NCBI GenBank assembly: GCA_037179335.1
Contig: JAKZHN010000042.1
Span: forward strand, 124,001-188,000
From: Cyclaneusma minus
Lineage: Eukaryota > Ascomycota > Leotiomycetes > Marthamycetales > Marthamycetaceae
Length of the DNA stretch: 64,000 nt
Direction of reading: 5' to 3'
Positions within the stretch are counted from its first letter, which is position 1. Each line of letters opens with the position of its first letter. Positions 1 through 10,492 of this stretch are shown here, piece by piece. The position numbers were made by a program, and so were the translations under genes. The notes under the pieces are model-generated. The model saw only the letters and a program-made list of their open reading frames with translations. It did not search any database and had not been told where the DNA came from.

Positions 1-1
1 G

Positions 2-646
2 CGTGTTATTGCAGCTGAGCCCGAAGTCACTAAGTTTGATACCGTCGTAGGAGACGGTGATTGTGGTATTGGACTCAGGCGTGGTGCTGAATGTGAGTGT
101 CACTCTGACTGCAAGGAAACCCTACTTCCGTACTAACGAAAGACCTCAGCCATCCTCAAGTCACTCTCCAAGACCGCTCTCTCAGGAGACGCAGTGATTG
201 ACACCTACAAGATCACACAGATCGTCGAGAACACTATGGACGGGACGTCAGGAGCCCTATATGCAATCTACTTGAACGCACTTGTGCACGCACTTGGAGA
301 ACAGGCTAGCGCCGGAGAGGCAACACCGAAAGTATGGGGGAAAGCTCTTCAGCAAGCGTCGGAGGCTCTGGGACACTACACTCCTGCAAAGCCAGGCGAC
401 CGAACCCTAGTGGATGCACTTCATCCGTTTGTCGAGACACTTGCCAGCACAGGAGACGTCAAGAAAGCCGCCGAAGCCTCCAAGAAAGGAGCCGACAAGA
501 CCAAGGGCATGAAGGCCAGCTTGGGGCGCACCGTGTACATCGGAGGCACCGGCTATGAGCAAGTTCCCGACCCAGGAGCCTGGGGATTGAGCGAGTTCTT
601 CCTTGGAATTGCGGGGATCGAAGACACGGACTATGAAATGGTATAG
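2..646 (+). CDS. Dihydroxyacetone (glycerone) kinase, 3' part; gene runs off the window start
   Basis: Phosphorylates dihydroxyacetone with ATP in cytosolic glycerol/DHA metabolism (family knowledge). Two exons are visible: 2..92 (frame starting at base 2) and 150..646. They are separated by a 57-nt intron, 93..149, with GTGAGT, a perfect TACTAAC branch site at 131-137 and a CAG end. The exon 1 part carries VGDGDCG, the ATP/metal-binding aspartate loop of the DhaL (DAK2) domain. Joined across the intron it reads RRGAESILKSLSK. Exon 2 continues the DhaL domain with GTSGALYAIYLNAL, PGDRTLVDAL, MKASLGR and a C-terminal PDPGAWGL. The N-terminal DhaK substrate domain must lie before the window. 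A GTG at 194 that would open exon 2 is not a start, because coding sequence continues upstream of it. The gene ends 181 bp from the convergent SmD2 stop codon. DAK1/DAK2 are the yeast counterparts; I cannot say which paralogue this is. Confidence 0.95.
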
Positions 647-827
647 ACTCATGATACGAACCGGGAGAATGGGGTCAGAGAAAATTGGAAGCAGTAAAAT
701 TTGGTTCTGCGCGACTTTTTGTAACGCCTTGATGCCAACCTATGTAGCATACCACAATGACCAATTCGTCCCGTTTGACAAGCCTAGAACCATCCGCATG
801 AAAGTGCCCCATGTCCGCATAACGAGC

Positions 828-1386
828 TCAGCTGAGCAGCACAAGAATGACCGAATCGCCTCTCAGAAACCTATTGAATAACACACATATTAGCGAAACT
901 CCTCGAAGGCGTTCCCCGTCATCGCGACGTCAATTTGAAGGCAAACTCACATCTTGCTAATGAAACGGTCCTTGTTGACCGGTCTCCCCTTCTTCCCCGA
1001 GCTGTTTCGTGGCGTCTCGGTCCACATCTCCTTCACGTTCTCCAGCACCATGTTGCAATGTCGGTCGAAGGCCTTGACACGCGCAAGGAGCTTGCGGTTG
1101 TTGCGGCAGGAGATCAGGACTTGGGTGTGCGAGCGGACGGCCGTCTGGAGGATGGAGAGGGGGCCGGAGGTGAACTCATGTTCTTCGAGTTGGGCGATTT
1201 CGTACTCGCTGGAAGAAGAGCGTTAGCTAATTCGATGTTCTCTAGATATTTGGGCGCGGATAAAGGACATACGTGAGTTCGTTGCGCGGCTTTGCGAGCA
1301 GTTCTCTGTAACACAGTCAGTCGCATTCCCCAAGCGCATCACACATTTCTCTTTCCATCGACGTACTGGATCTTTGCGTCAGCCAT
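828..1386 (-). CDS. SMD2: Small nuclear ribonucleoprotein Sm D2
   Basis: Core spliceosomal Sm protein of the seven-member ring on U snRNAs, acting in nuclear pre-mRNA splicing. Four exons on the minus strand: 1367..1386 (20 nt), 1273..1305 (33 nt), 951..1208 (258 nt) and 828..870 (43 nt). Introns are 1306..1366, 1209..1272 and 871..950, all GT...AG. The intron-2 branch site reads GCTAAC. The coding total is 354 nt, 117 residues. The protein starts MADAKIQELLAKPRNELT. The Sm1 motif includes FTSGPLSIL, TQVLISCRNNRKLL and AFDRHCNMVLENVKEMWTE; the Sm2 motif is RFISKMFLRGDSVILVL. These match SmD2 specifically (HCNMVLENVKEMWTE, VNKDR) rather than other Sm proteins. The C-terminus ends VLLS, slightly shorter than in animals. 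The start ATG at 1384-1386 lies in a good context. The very small first exons would be missed by single-exon gene calling. Confidence 0.96.
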
Positions 1387-1750
1387 CTTGTCGTGATTCT
1401 GCTGGGCTGCTCTCTCCAGCTCGCGCATCAAGATTGAAATGCGTGCAGTCACAATCGCGAATGCGAGCGGCCCAAAGCAGCCTAGCGCCTAAGCTTCCCG
1501 AGACCGAAACCGAGGTTAAGCTTTCCTCCCGGCTTTCCAAAAGTTCCAAAAGCTCGAATCGGCATTTGCAGACGACCTTCTCCGCATTGCCTAGGCCCAT
1601 TCTCGCGCATTTCGATGACCTCGGTCACTTTGTAGTGCCCCCTTTCTTTCTTTCTTCTATTTGGTGCGAGGGGTTCAGTCAAGCTTCATGTTTGCGAGGT
1701 CGTTTTGCGGCAGAGCAGGGACGGCTGTAAGCTGTAGCCGCCGAGTCGCC
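1387..1750. promoter_or_regulatory. Divergent promoter region shared by SmD2 and 3-hydroxyisobutyryl-CoA hydrolase
   Basis: This 364-bp gap separates the start codons of two head-to-head genes, so it must hold both promoters and both 5' UTRs. It has a pyrimidine-rich stretch near 1638-1660 (CCCTTTCTTTCTTTC) but no clear TATA box that I can defend. Open frames here are short and show no recognisable protein, so I treat it as non-coding. Confidence 0.6.
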
Positions 1751-3285
1751 ATGCCTCTGCGAGCTAAGATCCAGAATCCTGCTTTTACACAGCGGGCAAC
1801 TGTGGGTTATGCTCCTTGATCGCTCAATTGTATGCTATCTTGACTAACACGGGGGTTCAGATGACATATGCCGCCGAAGTTATAAAAGAACTCCCCGAAG
1901 ACGAACCAGAAGATGTGCTCTTCAACACCATATACGGCGTCCGGACGATCGAGCTCAACCGGCCGAAAAAGCTACATTCCCTCAATGGATCCATGATCCG
2001 CAAGATCGTGCCGCGGTTACAGGAATGGACGAAGTCGGATATGGCAAATGTGGTTATCATCAAGGGCACAGGACCAAAAGCATTTTGCGCCGGCGGAGAT
2101 GTTGCAACACTGGCAGGGTGGAATATGGAGGGAGAAGAAGGGATGAAAAGATCTACCGACTACTTTGGCCTGGAATACAAGCTGGACCACCTGATCGCTA
2201 CATATCAAAAGCCATATATAGCATTCATGGACGGCATCACCATGGGCGGCGGCGTCGGCCTGAGCATTCACGCCCCCCTTCGAATAGCCACCGAACGCAC
2301 CGTCTTCGCCATGCCCGAAACCAACATTGGTTTCTTCCCAGATGTCGGCGCCTCCTTTTTCCTCTCCCGCATGCCCGGCCATACCGGTACCTACCTCGCT
2401 CTCACCAGCGAGCGCCTCAAGGGTGTCAATACCTTCTATGCGGGCATTGCTACCCATTACATCCACTCCTCGACCCTCCCCGCTCTTGAGTCCCGTCTCG
2501 CAGAGCTGCGCTTCAAGGATTACGAAACCCTGGACGAGCGCCTCAAGCTTATCGATTCCACCATCGAAGAATTTACTTCTGGCCTTCCCCACGATGAGCC
2601 TATCGTGCTCGGCGGCGAGATCCGGAAGGCTATCGACCACTGCTTCGGCCAGTCCAACATCCCCGCCATCCTGCGTGCGCTGGAGGAAAAGCTCACAGCT
2701 GAAGACTCCTCACCAGAAGTCAAGAAGTGGGCCCAGAATACCCTTGAGACGATCCGCCAGCGCTCGCCGACCTCCGTGTACGTAACCCTGCGCCAACTGC
2801 GTCTCGGCGCAAACTGGTCAATCGCCGAGACCTTCCAGCGCGAGTACCTGCTCGCCGGCAAATTCATGCGCAACCCCGACTTCACCGAAGGCGTCAACTC
2901 GCTCCTCCGCACCAAGCCGCCCAAGAAAGCCGACTGGAACCCCGCCACGCTCGAAGACATCGCCGCGTCCGAAAAAGACCCTGCTGAAGACTTCTTGCGT
3001 GCCGCTGGAGGCGAAAGATTGCAGTTGCTGGCGCAGGGCGAGAATGCGGATTTCCGCACGTATCCGCATGCGAAGTATGGTATTCCGACAGAGATGGCGG
3101 TAAGAATGGCGGTGGAGCAGCAGAGTTTGACGCAGGGACAGGTGGTGAAGCGGTTTGTGGAGCAGAGGAAGGGGAAGCAGGGGATTAAGGAGGTGGTGGA
3201 GGAGATTGTGAAGAGGATGACGAGGGTGGATGAGGAGGGGAAGGCGGTGTGGATTGATCAGACTGTGGAGGAGAATAAGAGCTGA
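1751..3285 (+). CDS. EHD3: 3-hydroxyisobutyryl-CoA hydrolase, mitochondrial (enoyl-CoA hydratase superfamily)
   Basis: Hydrolyses 3-hydroxyisobutyryl-CoA in valine breakdown in the mitochondrion (HIBCH / yeast Ehd3 family). Exons are 1751..1801 and 1861..3285. The 59-nt intron 1802..1860 has a GTGGGT donor, a GACTAACAC branch region and a TTCAG acceptor. The protein is 491 residues. Exon 1 gives MPLRAKIQNPAFTQRAT, basic and lacking acids, like a mitochondrial presequence, with a GTCGCC context before the ATG. The long open frame itself extends up to a TTG at 1816, but that part is the intron. Superfamily motifs: ELNRPKKLHSLN (about 48-59), AFCAGGDV (about 91-98, oxyanion-hole block), MDGITMGGGVGLS (about 140-152) and MPETNIGFFPDVG (about 168-180). 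The last of these carries the Glu and Asp typical of HIBCH-type hydrolases. The donor is non-consensus, so the exon 1 model is an inference; the family call is firm. Confidence 0.93.
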
Positions 3286-3481
3286 TTGTGTGCATATAGC
3301 TTGTAAGTTTGGACTTCAAAGGGATATGGGCCGAAAGCTTGTTAGATAAGGATGCTGTAAGAACAGGTAGATCAAGATATTTTGATCGTTGGCATCTGAT
3401 TTTTCTTGAGATATTTGTGTTCTATATCCCGTGGAAATACTGAGCTTTGTAGGGTCACGGGAACCTCGATATCATAATATC

Positions 3482-4110
3482 TCAGCCAAGAGTCTTGACA
3501 GCTGCCCAGACTTGTACACTCGAGATTACCAGCCCTGCAATACCCATGAGCAAGGTAGCAATTCCAAAAATCAGAACCAGCCGAAAAGCCCACCAGTTTC
3601 CTGCATCGCGCGTGTCTTTCCACAGCTGTCCCAGCGAGTGCTTGTTATGCCGCACATGCTCGACATACGCAACCAGCTGGCAAATATTGGCTGCGAAAAG
3701 TGGGTAGGCGGTATAGTATTCGTGCGAGACTTCTGGTCAGGGGGCCATGACCATGCTGCGAAGGAGCAGCGCTAGGTCTTGAGTTACCTGAGATGCGTCT
3801 TGGGATGAGGGGTGATCGAGTACCTAGGGAAGCGAAGGTTGGGGCCGACGATGGGAGGTCTGCTGGTTGGGACTGGGAGGGAGTGAGAATGCGGTCGAGC
3901 GAGGAAGGGAGGGGAAAGGGGAGGTGTGCGAAGCACTTGTGCCTGGTGGAGCGTGCGGATGCGGGGAAGGGAAAGAGTGTAGTTCTTTTGCTCTGTGGTG
4001 GCGACTCGGCGGCCAGCCCAGTCGCAGGAGAGGAATGTGGGGATGTCGGGGTCTTCGTAGGAAGTTTGTGGAAGGTATGGGGAGCAGTTTCGGGGGCTTG
4101 GATGTCCTTA
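3482..4110 (-). pseudogene. Broken, 5'-truncated paralogue of the membrane protein gene at 5482-7631
   Basis: Read on the minus strand, the 3' end encodes a C-terminus closely parallel to the intact gene at 5482-7631. It has YVEHVRHNKHSLGQLWKD, then NWWAFRLVLIFGIA and a VQVWAAVKTLG ending with a TGA at 3482-3484. The intact gene has YVDYVRRHKHTLKQMWKD, NWWTFW and VQVWTAVKGLD. Upstream, homology continues as DLALLLRSMVMAP, then an in-frame TGA at about 3739-3741, then PEVSHEYYTAYPLF. Further upstream, a segment reading DIPTFLSCDWAGRR lies in a different frame, so at least one frameshift or an unresolved intron is present. The N-terminal exons of the family are absent. The duplicate lies about 2 kb from the intact copy in the same orientation, suggesting tandem duplication and decay. 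An unusual intron removing the TGA cannot be fully excluded. Confidence 0.7.
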
Positions 4111-4135
4111 AACCTGAAGCATTAGGTTCTAGAGC

Positions 4136-4813
4136 ATGAGGAGCTCGAGGAGACACATGGTGCAAATGGCATACTGTACCTAAGTGTGGACTAGAATGAG
4201 GCTTCCCAACTTGCTACCAGTGATGGAACGAGTTCGTTAGACAGACAGCCTCGTGCTTCTCCAGAATATCAAAATACTTTTGCCTTTGGTATCAACCAAT
4301 AGATTTTCACCCAAAACATCAGTCCGACGAATCTGCATTCCACAAAGGCCTTACAATAACGTCAGATTCAGGTCTTCCGGATCGAAGGAAGCCCCCTTGA
4401 TCGTTCGAGTTTCTCTTACAGCGCAAGCGATCCTTGAACCGTACAAGGTCTCCGCTGGGGGATGATGTGAATATGTGAAGACTTTGTGTGTGTGAGAAGT
4501 AATGATGATCCTCCAACTAAGGAACTACAATATATACAACAAAACAAGACGAACTGCCATCACCGAGCCGCTAAGTAGCGCCGAGTTGGCTACTTGGTGA
4601 ATCAAACTCAGTACGTCTGGTTTGAGGACGTCCCTTCGGGTTCGACTGTCCTTTTGGACATTTTTGTTTTAGGGGGTCTTTTTGCTATTTTTTCTCCTCA
4701 ACATGTTCAATATGACTTGCTGCTAGAGAAGGCACTCACTGCACTGCATGCTTCCAGAACCGTTGATGTCTTCCCTGGCTAAAATGCGAAAGAGCACGTC
4801 TGATGGCTAGCAC
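4136..4813. other. Intergenic, no gene recognised
   Basis: Ordinary G+C content. Only short open frames are present, without motifs or convincing splice sites. I see no RNA gene or repeat here until the MITE that follows. Confidence 0.6.
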
Positions 4814-4815
4814 TA

Positions 4816-5008
4816 CAGTGGGACGACAAAAGTCTGGACCCCCTTCCTGTCTCAAACGTGTGGCAGTAGTCAGCTATGTATTAAAATCTTTATAATATTC
4901 AAGGTTATTCCCAATCACTGGGGGTATTCCCATTCACTGGGATTATTCCCAATTACTGCGAATATTCTTAAATATTGAAGGGGGGTTCAGACTTTTGTCG
5001 CATGACTG
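4816..5008. mobile_element. Tc1/mariner-like MITE (193 bp) with TA target duplication
   Basis: The ends are terminal inverted repeats of about 34 bp. The left end begins CAGTGGGACGACAAAAGTCT and the right end, reverse-complemented, begins CAGTCATGCGACAAAAGTCT; both then run into a C-rich stretch. A TA dinucleotide flanks each side (4814-4815 and 5009-5010), as expected for Tc1/mariner insertions. There is no transposase reading frame, so it is non-autonomous. The centre holds three imperfect copies of a module of about 19-20 bp built on TATTCCCAATCACTGGG (about 4905-4970). Confidence 0.85.
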
Positions 5009-5010
5009 TA

Positions 5011-5481
5011 GCATGCTGATTTAAAGCGTTCTGGCAATCAATCTTCATAGTCAGGCTGTTCTGATACCTCTAAGAGGCCAAGCTACCATAAATACTGCTT
5101 TCCTGAAATTCAGCGGTTTGTCTGTCCTTGAATTCTCGACTGGCCACCTCGGAATATTTCTAAGTTTTCTGAAGTAGCGGGACGACCTTCTCGGCATCAA
5201 CACGAAAGTCTTTTTATCGAATTGAAGGACGGCATGCATGGCATGATTGAGAAGAGAGTCAAAACAGAGGTTAGGAGTATTCGGGGAAATAGGAAACTCT
5301 TTCAAGAAATACAAGCAAGTTGAAACTACCCCAGCAATAATAGGAAGTATTTAGTATAACATCCAAAACAGGGCTAGGAACTGGCTGGGTAACGAGCCCC
5401 TGGAATCACAATCCGGTCATTGCGCCAGGCAAACTTTCCGAGCCTCTCCGCCTTTTGAAATCAAGTATGCGGCTTGACATG
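5011..5481. other. Intergenic stretch downstream of the 5482-7631 gene
   Basis: It lies between the MITE and the stop codon of the minus-strand gene, so it probably contains that gene's 3' UTR. A minus-strand open frame at 5051-5314 (87 codons) lacks recognisable motifs and a convincing start context. I do not annotate it as a gene. Confidence 0.5.
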
Positions 5482-7631
5482 TCAGTCTAAACCCTTGACA
5501 GCTGTCCATACTTGAACGGCCGACAGCGCTAATCCTGCGATGCTGAGAACCAAAGTTGCGATGCCGAATGCTATCACGAGCCAGAACGTCCACCAGTTGT
5601 TTGCATCGCGCCGGTCTTTCCACATCTGTTTGAGAGTATGCTTGTGGCGCCGTACATAGTCCACATAGGCTTGAAGCTCCCGAATGTTAGACTCGAACCT
5701 CTCGAACCTCTCATATCTGATCCCAGTGGGATCATCAACGTCGTACAAATAAGACTTTGCGACCATGCAGTAGAGCATGACCCGCACATCCTGGGATAGT
5801 TCGCAATCTGGATTCCGGAGAAGTTCGCCGACATCGTGTGGAGTCTCAAAATCGAGAATCTCCACCCCTTTGAAAGAACTGCTATTTGTCGGAGGAAGGG
5901 GGAAGCTTTGCCATCTCCTGAGCTGGCTGCGGACATGGGTGTCTCTGAAGGAATTTTCGTGTATAGAATCCTCGGTCCATGGGAAGCCATCATCGTTGCA
6001 GCCGACGGCGTATGCCGGCCAGGGGAGCAATTGAGAGCCGCGGGGGAAGTGAAGAGTACGGAACAATCGAGACAGAAAGGAGAGAGAACTGAGTTCGGAC
6101 GGAGCGAAAAGCATGTTGTACGTGCCGGCCAACTCCTCAAATAACTCCGGCTCTATGTCGCCCCTAGAGAAACAATAGTTAGGTCTATTTTACCATCTAA
6201 TGTGCATGGTTAATGCAGAAAGAGAAGTTCGGAGATGGCCATACATCACCTCCTTCCAAACCCACGTTCCTCTCCAAAATATCGATATATATTCGCCCTT
6301 GGAGTCCACCACAAGATGATCATCCCAAATATTCGTCCACCTGACTCGAAGACCGCAGAATCCTTGCAGAAACTTCAGATTTATGATCGCCGTGTCAAAA
6401 ATCTCTGCGTGGGGCAGGTCGAGGTTTTTGACGCGTGCAAATGAACCACCCGAGGGAGGCGCCTTGTCTGCCTTTTTGTAAGCTTCTGGCAAGGACAAAT
6501 TCTCGTTGCTTTTGATACACGAAATACGCGCCCAGTAATCGGCTCTACTGCATACAGGATGCGTATCCAGGAAGAGTCGGCCGAGAAAGCCATTCTGCAC
6601 CTCGATCAAGGCCTGGTCGTCAGTGACCTGCAACATACCAAGGTGCCATGTGTGATATCTCAGATCTTTTAACGTAAGGCCCGGATGCCCGTTTGCAAAT
6701 AATGTCCAAGTTTGACGGCGCCAGTTCATAATCTCCAAAATAAGCCAGATAGAATGATTAGAGTTGAGGTTGCAGTCCTCTCCTAACAAGACCAAGGTTT
6801 GAGATAGTCTGAAAATTGTTTCTGCAAAGGCTGGGAAAAGAAGAAGCTGGTATTCAATGAATCTCTCGAACCAGGTCCTTTCCGAGGAGAAGACACTATC
6901 CTCAAAATCCTGACGCCGACAGGTAGCGAAAGCGCAGAAGAGATCCGACCGGCTCTCGAGAAAGGCGTCACGTGGTAAAGCATTTCCATGCAGTTCGTAC
7001 ATTCCGAGATCAAAACAAAACCCATAGACTTGTAGCCAAAGGGCCTGTACTTTCTCTTCTCTCGCAAAATTGTGTTGTTCTAGGGGTAAGGTAATATGCC
7101 AAGCTTCTATAAAATCGTGTTAATATACTATATGAAGGTCATACGGTGGTATAAGCATTGGGTATATCTCTACCCATCGTACGTACCATAGAGTTCTTTC
7201 CGCGTCTTGTCCTTATACTCATCAAGCTCAGCAGATGTCATAACTTGTATGCTTGAGGTGTCAACTGCAGGACCTGTATTTCGAGCCTCCGATGCAATGA
7301 ACGGTGTAGCGACTGTAGCGGGATTGGATTCCGGGACTGCATCAGCCGCAGCCGGATATACACGCTGGGCCAACAGTTTGTTGGACTTGACGAGCTCCTT
7401 GATATCCAAGGACAACTCGCCCAGCGTAGCAGTCAGGTTTTCCAGCTGCTGCTTCGGGATCGCGAACGTCTCGGGCACATCGGATACTGGTGGCTGGGAA
7501 ACTGTGGTGTGTGTAACTTCATCCGGATTGGTACGCAGATGGTCCAGCTGCTGCATCTCTATTGAGACTTGCGACGGTGAGGCTGTGTTGAGGTTTCGTT
7601 CACAATCGTTGGTGGTGTCCATTTCGGGCAT
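5482..7631 (-). CDS. Conserved fungal protein of unknown function with C-terminal membrane helices
   Basis: Three exons read as one protein. Exon 1 is 7187..7631, intron 7107..7186 (GTACGT...TATAG, 80 nt). Exon 2 runs from 7106 to either 6245 or 6194. Exon 3 is 5482..6163. Both choices keep the frame, giving 662 residues with an 81-nt intron (GTATGG donor, CCTAAC branch) or 679 with a 30-nt intron (GTAAAA donor). The 81-nt version is a more normal intron length. Residues 1-148 are Ser/Thr/Pro-rich with a likely coiled coil (LTATLGELSLDIKELVKSNK). The middle has aromatic-rich blocks such as FERFIEYQLLLFPAFAETIFRLS, which is quoted only in part here as FRLSQTLVLL, and GSFARVKNLDLPHAEIFD. The last 50 residues contain NWWTFWLVIAFGIA and a second hydrophobic run, so membrane anchoring is likely. 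I recognise the layout as a recurring filamentous-ascomycete type but know no assigned function. A broken copy lies at 3482-4110. Confidence 0.82.
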
Positions 7632-8181
7632 CTTGGGGATAGATAGTTTTGCATGAAGGGAGAGAAGAAAGAGTGCAAATATCTCAGGTCAAGTAGGGAG
7701 GGGACGAGGCTGGCGTCTACCTTGTAGAACAGCACATGCAGGACGAATGAACCCAGCCCCTAAAAAGCCACAATGCAGGATTCGTGCAGACACTTGAATA
7801 CATGCTCAAGCACATCATCTCAGCTTGCCCATTGGTGCTCCGAAATCAAGTGTGGGACTCACAATCTTATTTCCAGGTACAAACAATTGAATCAAAGAGC
7901 TAGTTGAAAGCTAACCGGGCAGGCTCAGCAACAGAAGCCGTGCAGCGGGGATATCATTTGTCTCAATCGTAAAACGATCGTGGATACGTAAGATCATTGC
8001 CCTGACCCGCGCCTAAAAGCAAATCTAGAAAAGGACCAAAGAACCACTAAACACCAAACACAGGCACATTTCGTGAAATGAAGCCTCAAACAAAACACCT
8101 CTCCAAGTACCCCGACTCCTTGCTTTTCCACAAACACATGAATAGACAAAACACCCCAGGATTCAATACAAAAGAGACCAC
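7632..8181. other. Upstream region of the 5482-7631 gene and 3' flank of the PH-domain gene
   Basis: A 550-bp gap between two minus-strand genes. It should contain the promoter of the 5482-7631 gene and the 3' UTR of the gene ending at 8182. No further gene, repeat or RNA was recognised. Confidence 0.5.
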
Positions 8182-9499
8182 CTATTTGCTCGAAGGCTTG
8201 GCACGACCTTCCTTCATCTTTGCCAACAGACACTTGAAAGCTCCCAACACATGCCACAATCCTTCCTCGGCCTTGGCACAGAACTTGTATGTCTTTTCTT
8301 CTGTGATGACCTGGAAGCACCACTGCTTGGATCGACTCAGAGGGTTGATCTCGGCAGCGTTGATGATGGCATCTGCTGGAATAATCAAGAGCGGTGCATA
8401 TTCCTGTTCGTTGGGATAGACGGCGAAGTGACGACGGCGTAGCACAACCCAGACAGGTTTCCACTGGCGCACTCCGCTCTTGGACTTCAGGTAGAGGACA
8501 TAGCCCTGCCATAAGATCTGCTCGGCTTCCGTTGTAGCTCTTGCCCGGCTGATACCTTCAGCATTCGGCTCAGAAGCGGCAGCAGAACGAATCGCAGCTG
8601 TAGCTGATATGTTTTTGGTCGTAGTTGAAGTTCCCTTGTTCTGTTTGTCGGCTGATATGCGGCCACGGGGACGATATGGATCCGCATCGGAATGGTCTGA
8701 CAGCGAACCAAGCTCGTTACCCGAATAGTCCAAGGTTTGCGACGCACGACGTCTGGGGCCCACTCTTGGGTTTCTTTTTGCCAAGGGACTTGCTTCGTGG
8801 GGTTCCGGGGAACTGGCACCCACTCGATCCTCATGCAGTTTCATGTTCGCGGTACGATTTCGAATAGCGCTTTCAAATCGAGCATATTCCCCTGACATGT
8901 TCCCTTCCGGACTCGCTAGCATCATCCCCTCCTCTTCCTCGTCAATCCGAGCTTCTCTCATGATTAGGTCGACCCATTCCTGAGAATCCTTTGTTGACTG
9001 GGCCTGGAAATGGTAGTTGCGAGACGGAGAAAATAGGCCAAATACGCCTTCGCGCTTGTGTTTGGGGTCCTTGAGTTTTGCGACAGCTGTCAGCTCGGAA
9101 AGCATTATCTTGTGTCGAAGTTTTTCTTCGTGGTCATCTTTGTAAATCGAGAGCATGTTGGGTCGGAGGACGATGTAGATTGATTTCCAGGCCTTTTCAC
9201 ATAGTATTTAGCAATATTTCTTGAGGTGTATCATCAAGAGCCTGAATGGGTACCTTTGTTTTACGTGTCCTCTTGTTCACATATCCACTTTTCACGATAC
9301 GATCGAAAGGGAAGCTTCCATTACTATTCTGAACGACCAGTTGGGTATTGCGATTCTGGTTCCGCTGGGCAGAAGGGGGCGCCGAAGAGGGTAGCGCCAG
9401 GTAGGCCGAAGCCGGTGGAGCAACGCGGACGGCTCTGGAGGGGGTTTGGATGTCCCGAGGCTGGCTGGGGGTCGACGGAACGGTTTGAACTTCGGCCAT
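8182..9499 (-). CDS. Tandem PH-domain protein, Opy1-like
   Basis: Probable phosphoinositide-binding adaptor at the plasma membrane, by analogy with two-PH-domain Opy1 of yeast; function is inferred. Exons are 9254..9499 and 8182..9192, joined over a 61-nt intron (9193..9253; GTACCC donor, TGCTAAATA branch, AAAAG acceptor). The product is 418 residues. The ATG at 9497-9499 (ATCATGGCC) is preferred; the open frame reaches a TTG at 9538 but has no ATG there. Residues 1-60 are a Pro/Ser/Gln-rich leader. PH domain 1 spans about 66-165: VKSGYVNKRTRKTK, then across the intron AWKSIYIVLRPNMLSIYKD, then FGLFSPSRNYHFQA and STKDSQEWVDLI. A low-complexity Ser/Arg-rich linker follows. PH domain 2 spans about 310-410: WQGYVLYLKSKSGVRQWKPV, WVVLRRRHFAVYPN and KAEEGLWHVLGAF. 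It is divergent from the EFL1 gene. Confidence 0.88.
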
Positions 9500-10492
9500 G
9501 ATGAAGTTATTGACTGCTATGGCGTCGCCCTGCAACAATTGAAGTTGGTAGAATTGCGATGCGGGAGACTGCAGTGTCAGTGACGTAGTCGGATGACTTG
9601 CAGATGAGAGGCGTCGACGGGTGTGACTTGTCGGGTAAGCCGCTGCCGAAGGATCTCGGGCGTCTTGTGCTCAGGCAGACGGCATCAGCAAAGATGGAAG
9701 CGAATCAAAGTGATGGTTGAAGAGAGGAGCCGGAGGCATTCGCTTCAGGAGAGGAGTCGCGAAGGTTTAGCTCTGGGGTCTGGGGAGGAGAATTGAAGCT
9801 TATTGAAGCCAAGAGCATCGTGCGACTCGACACACGCATTTAAGATTGTCGATCTCCAAGTTCAAGGGCCCACTCTACTTTGCCTGGCGCAAACACGCCG
9901 AGTTCGAGCGGCAGATTAATGAGTTGGCGGTGGAGCTCCGGTCGAATCAATTTCGCCGGCTATCGCGCTCTTGAAAGCGGCGACTTTGTTACAGAAAACA
10001 GGAAGATGTGTCTGCCGGCGGCTGTTGGGCTTGATGCTTAGCCGGAGATCTTCACGCACAGGCTGTCTCGTCGTGGGCGGGGAGAAAGCTTCGACCGTCC
10101 ATATGCCTGTCGAAATTGCAGTTGAGGTACGACGATAAAGTCCAAAAGAAGGTGGTGGGCGCTGATCCTGTCGCTTTGTGGAGATGTGGGAAGCGACAAA
10201 AATAGACGTAAATAAGAGCCAAGAGTTGGTGCCTTAGATTCGTTTTCAGGCAACAGCGGGGCAGTCCAGTATGTCGAAAATGAGCAACCGTGACGCATTT
10301 TTGGCGGGGAGAGAGAAAGTGATGTTCAACAGCAGCAAACTTAATTCGATCTCTTCTTTCAAACGCACCTTTCCTTCCCATCTTTTGCGCCTAGATATTT
10401 GAAGATCGCGGGAGCCGAATAAAGACTGATTCTCTTTCTCCTTTTATTTCTGCACCTGGAACACACTGTCCTGTCTCTCTTGGCTTGCCACC
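9500..10492. promoter_or_regulatory. Divergent promoter region between the PH-domain gene and EFL1
   Basis: A 993-bp gap separates two head-to-head start codons. The part next to EFL1 (about 10,345-10,480) is pyrimidine-rich (e.g. CTTTCCTTCCCATC), as in many fungal core promoters. A TTGCAG immediately before the 5' UTR of the PH gene (about 9530) could end an intron within that UTR. No convincing gene lies within. Confidence 0.55.

Noticed and set aside
3793..4165. Open frames of about 90-113 codons on both strands
   Set aside because: They overlap the broken paralogue; only the frame-shifted minus-strand homology to the intact gene is supported.
5051..5314. Minus-strand open frame of 87 codons
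   Set aside because: No recognisable motif, no good start context and no splice partner found.
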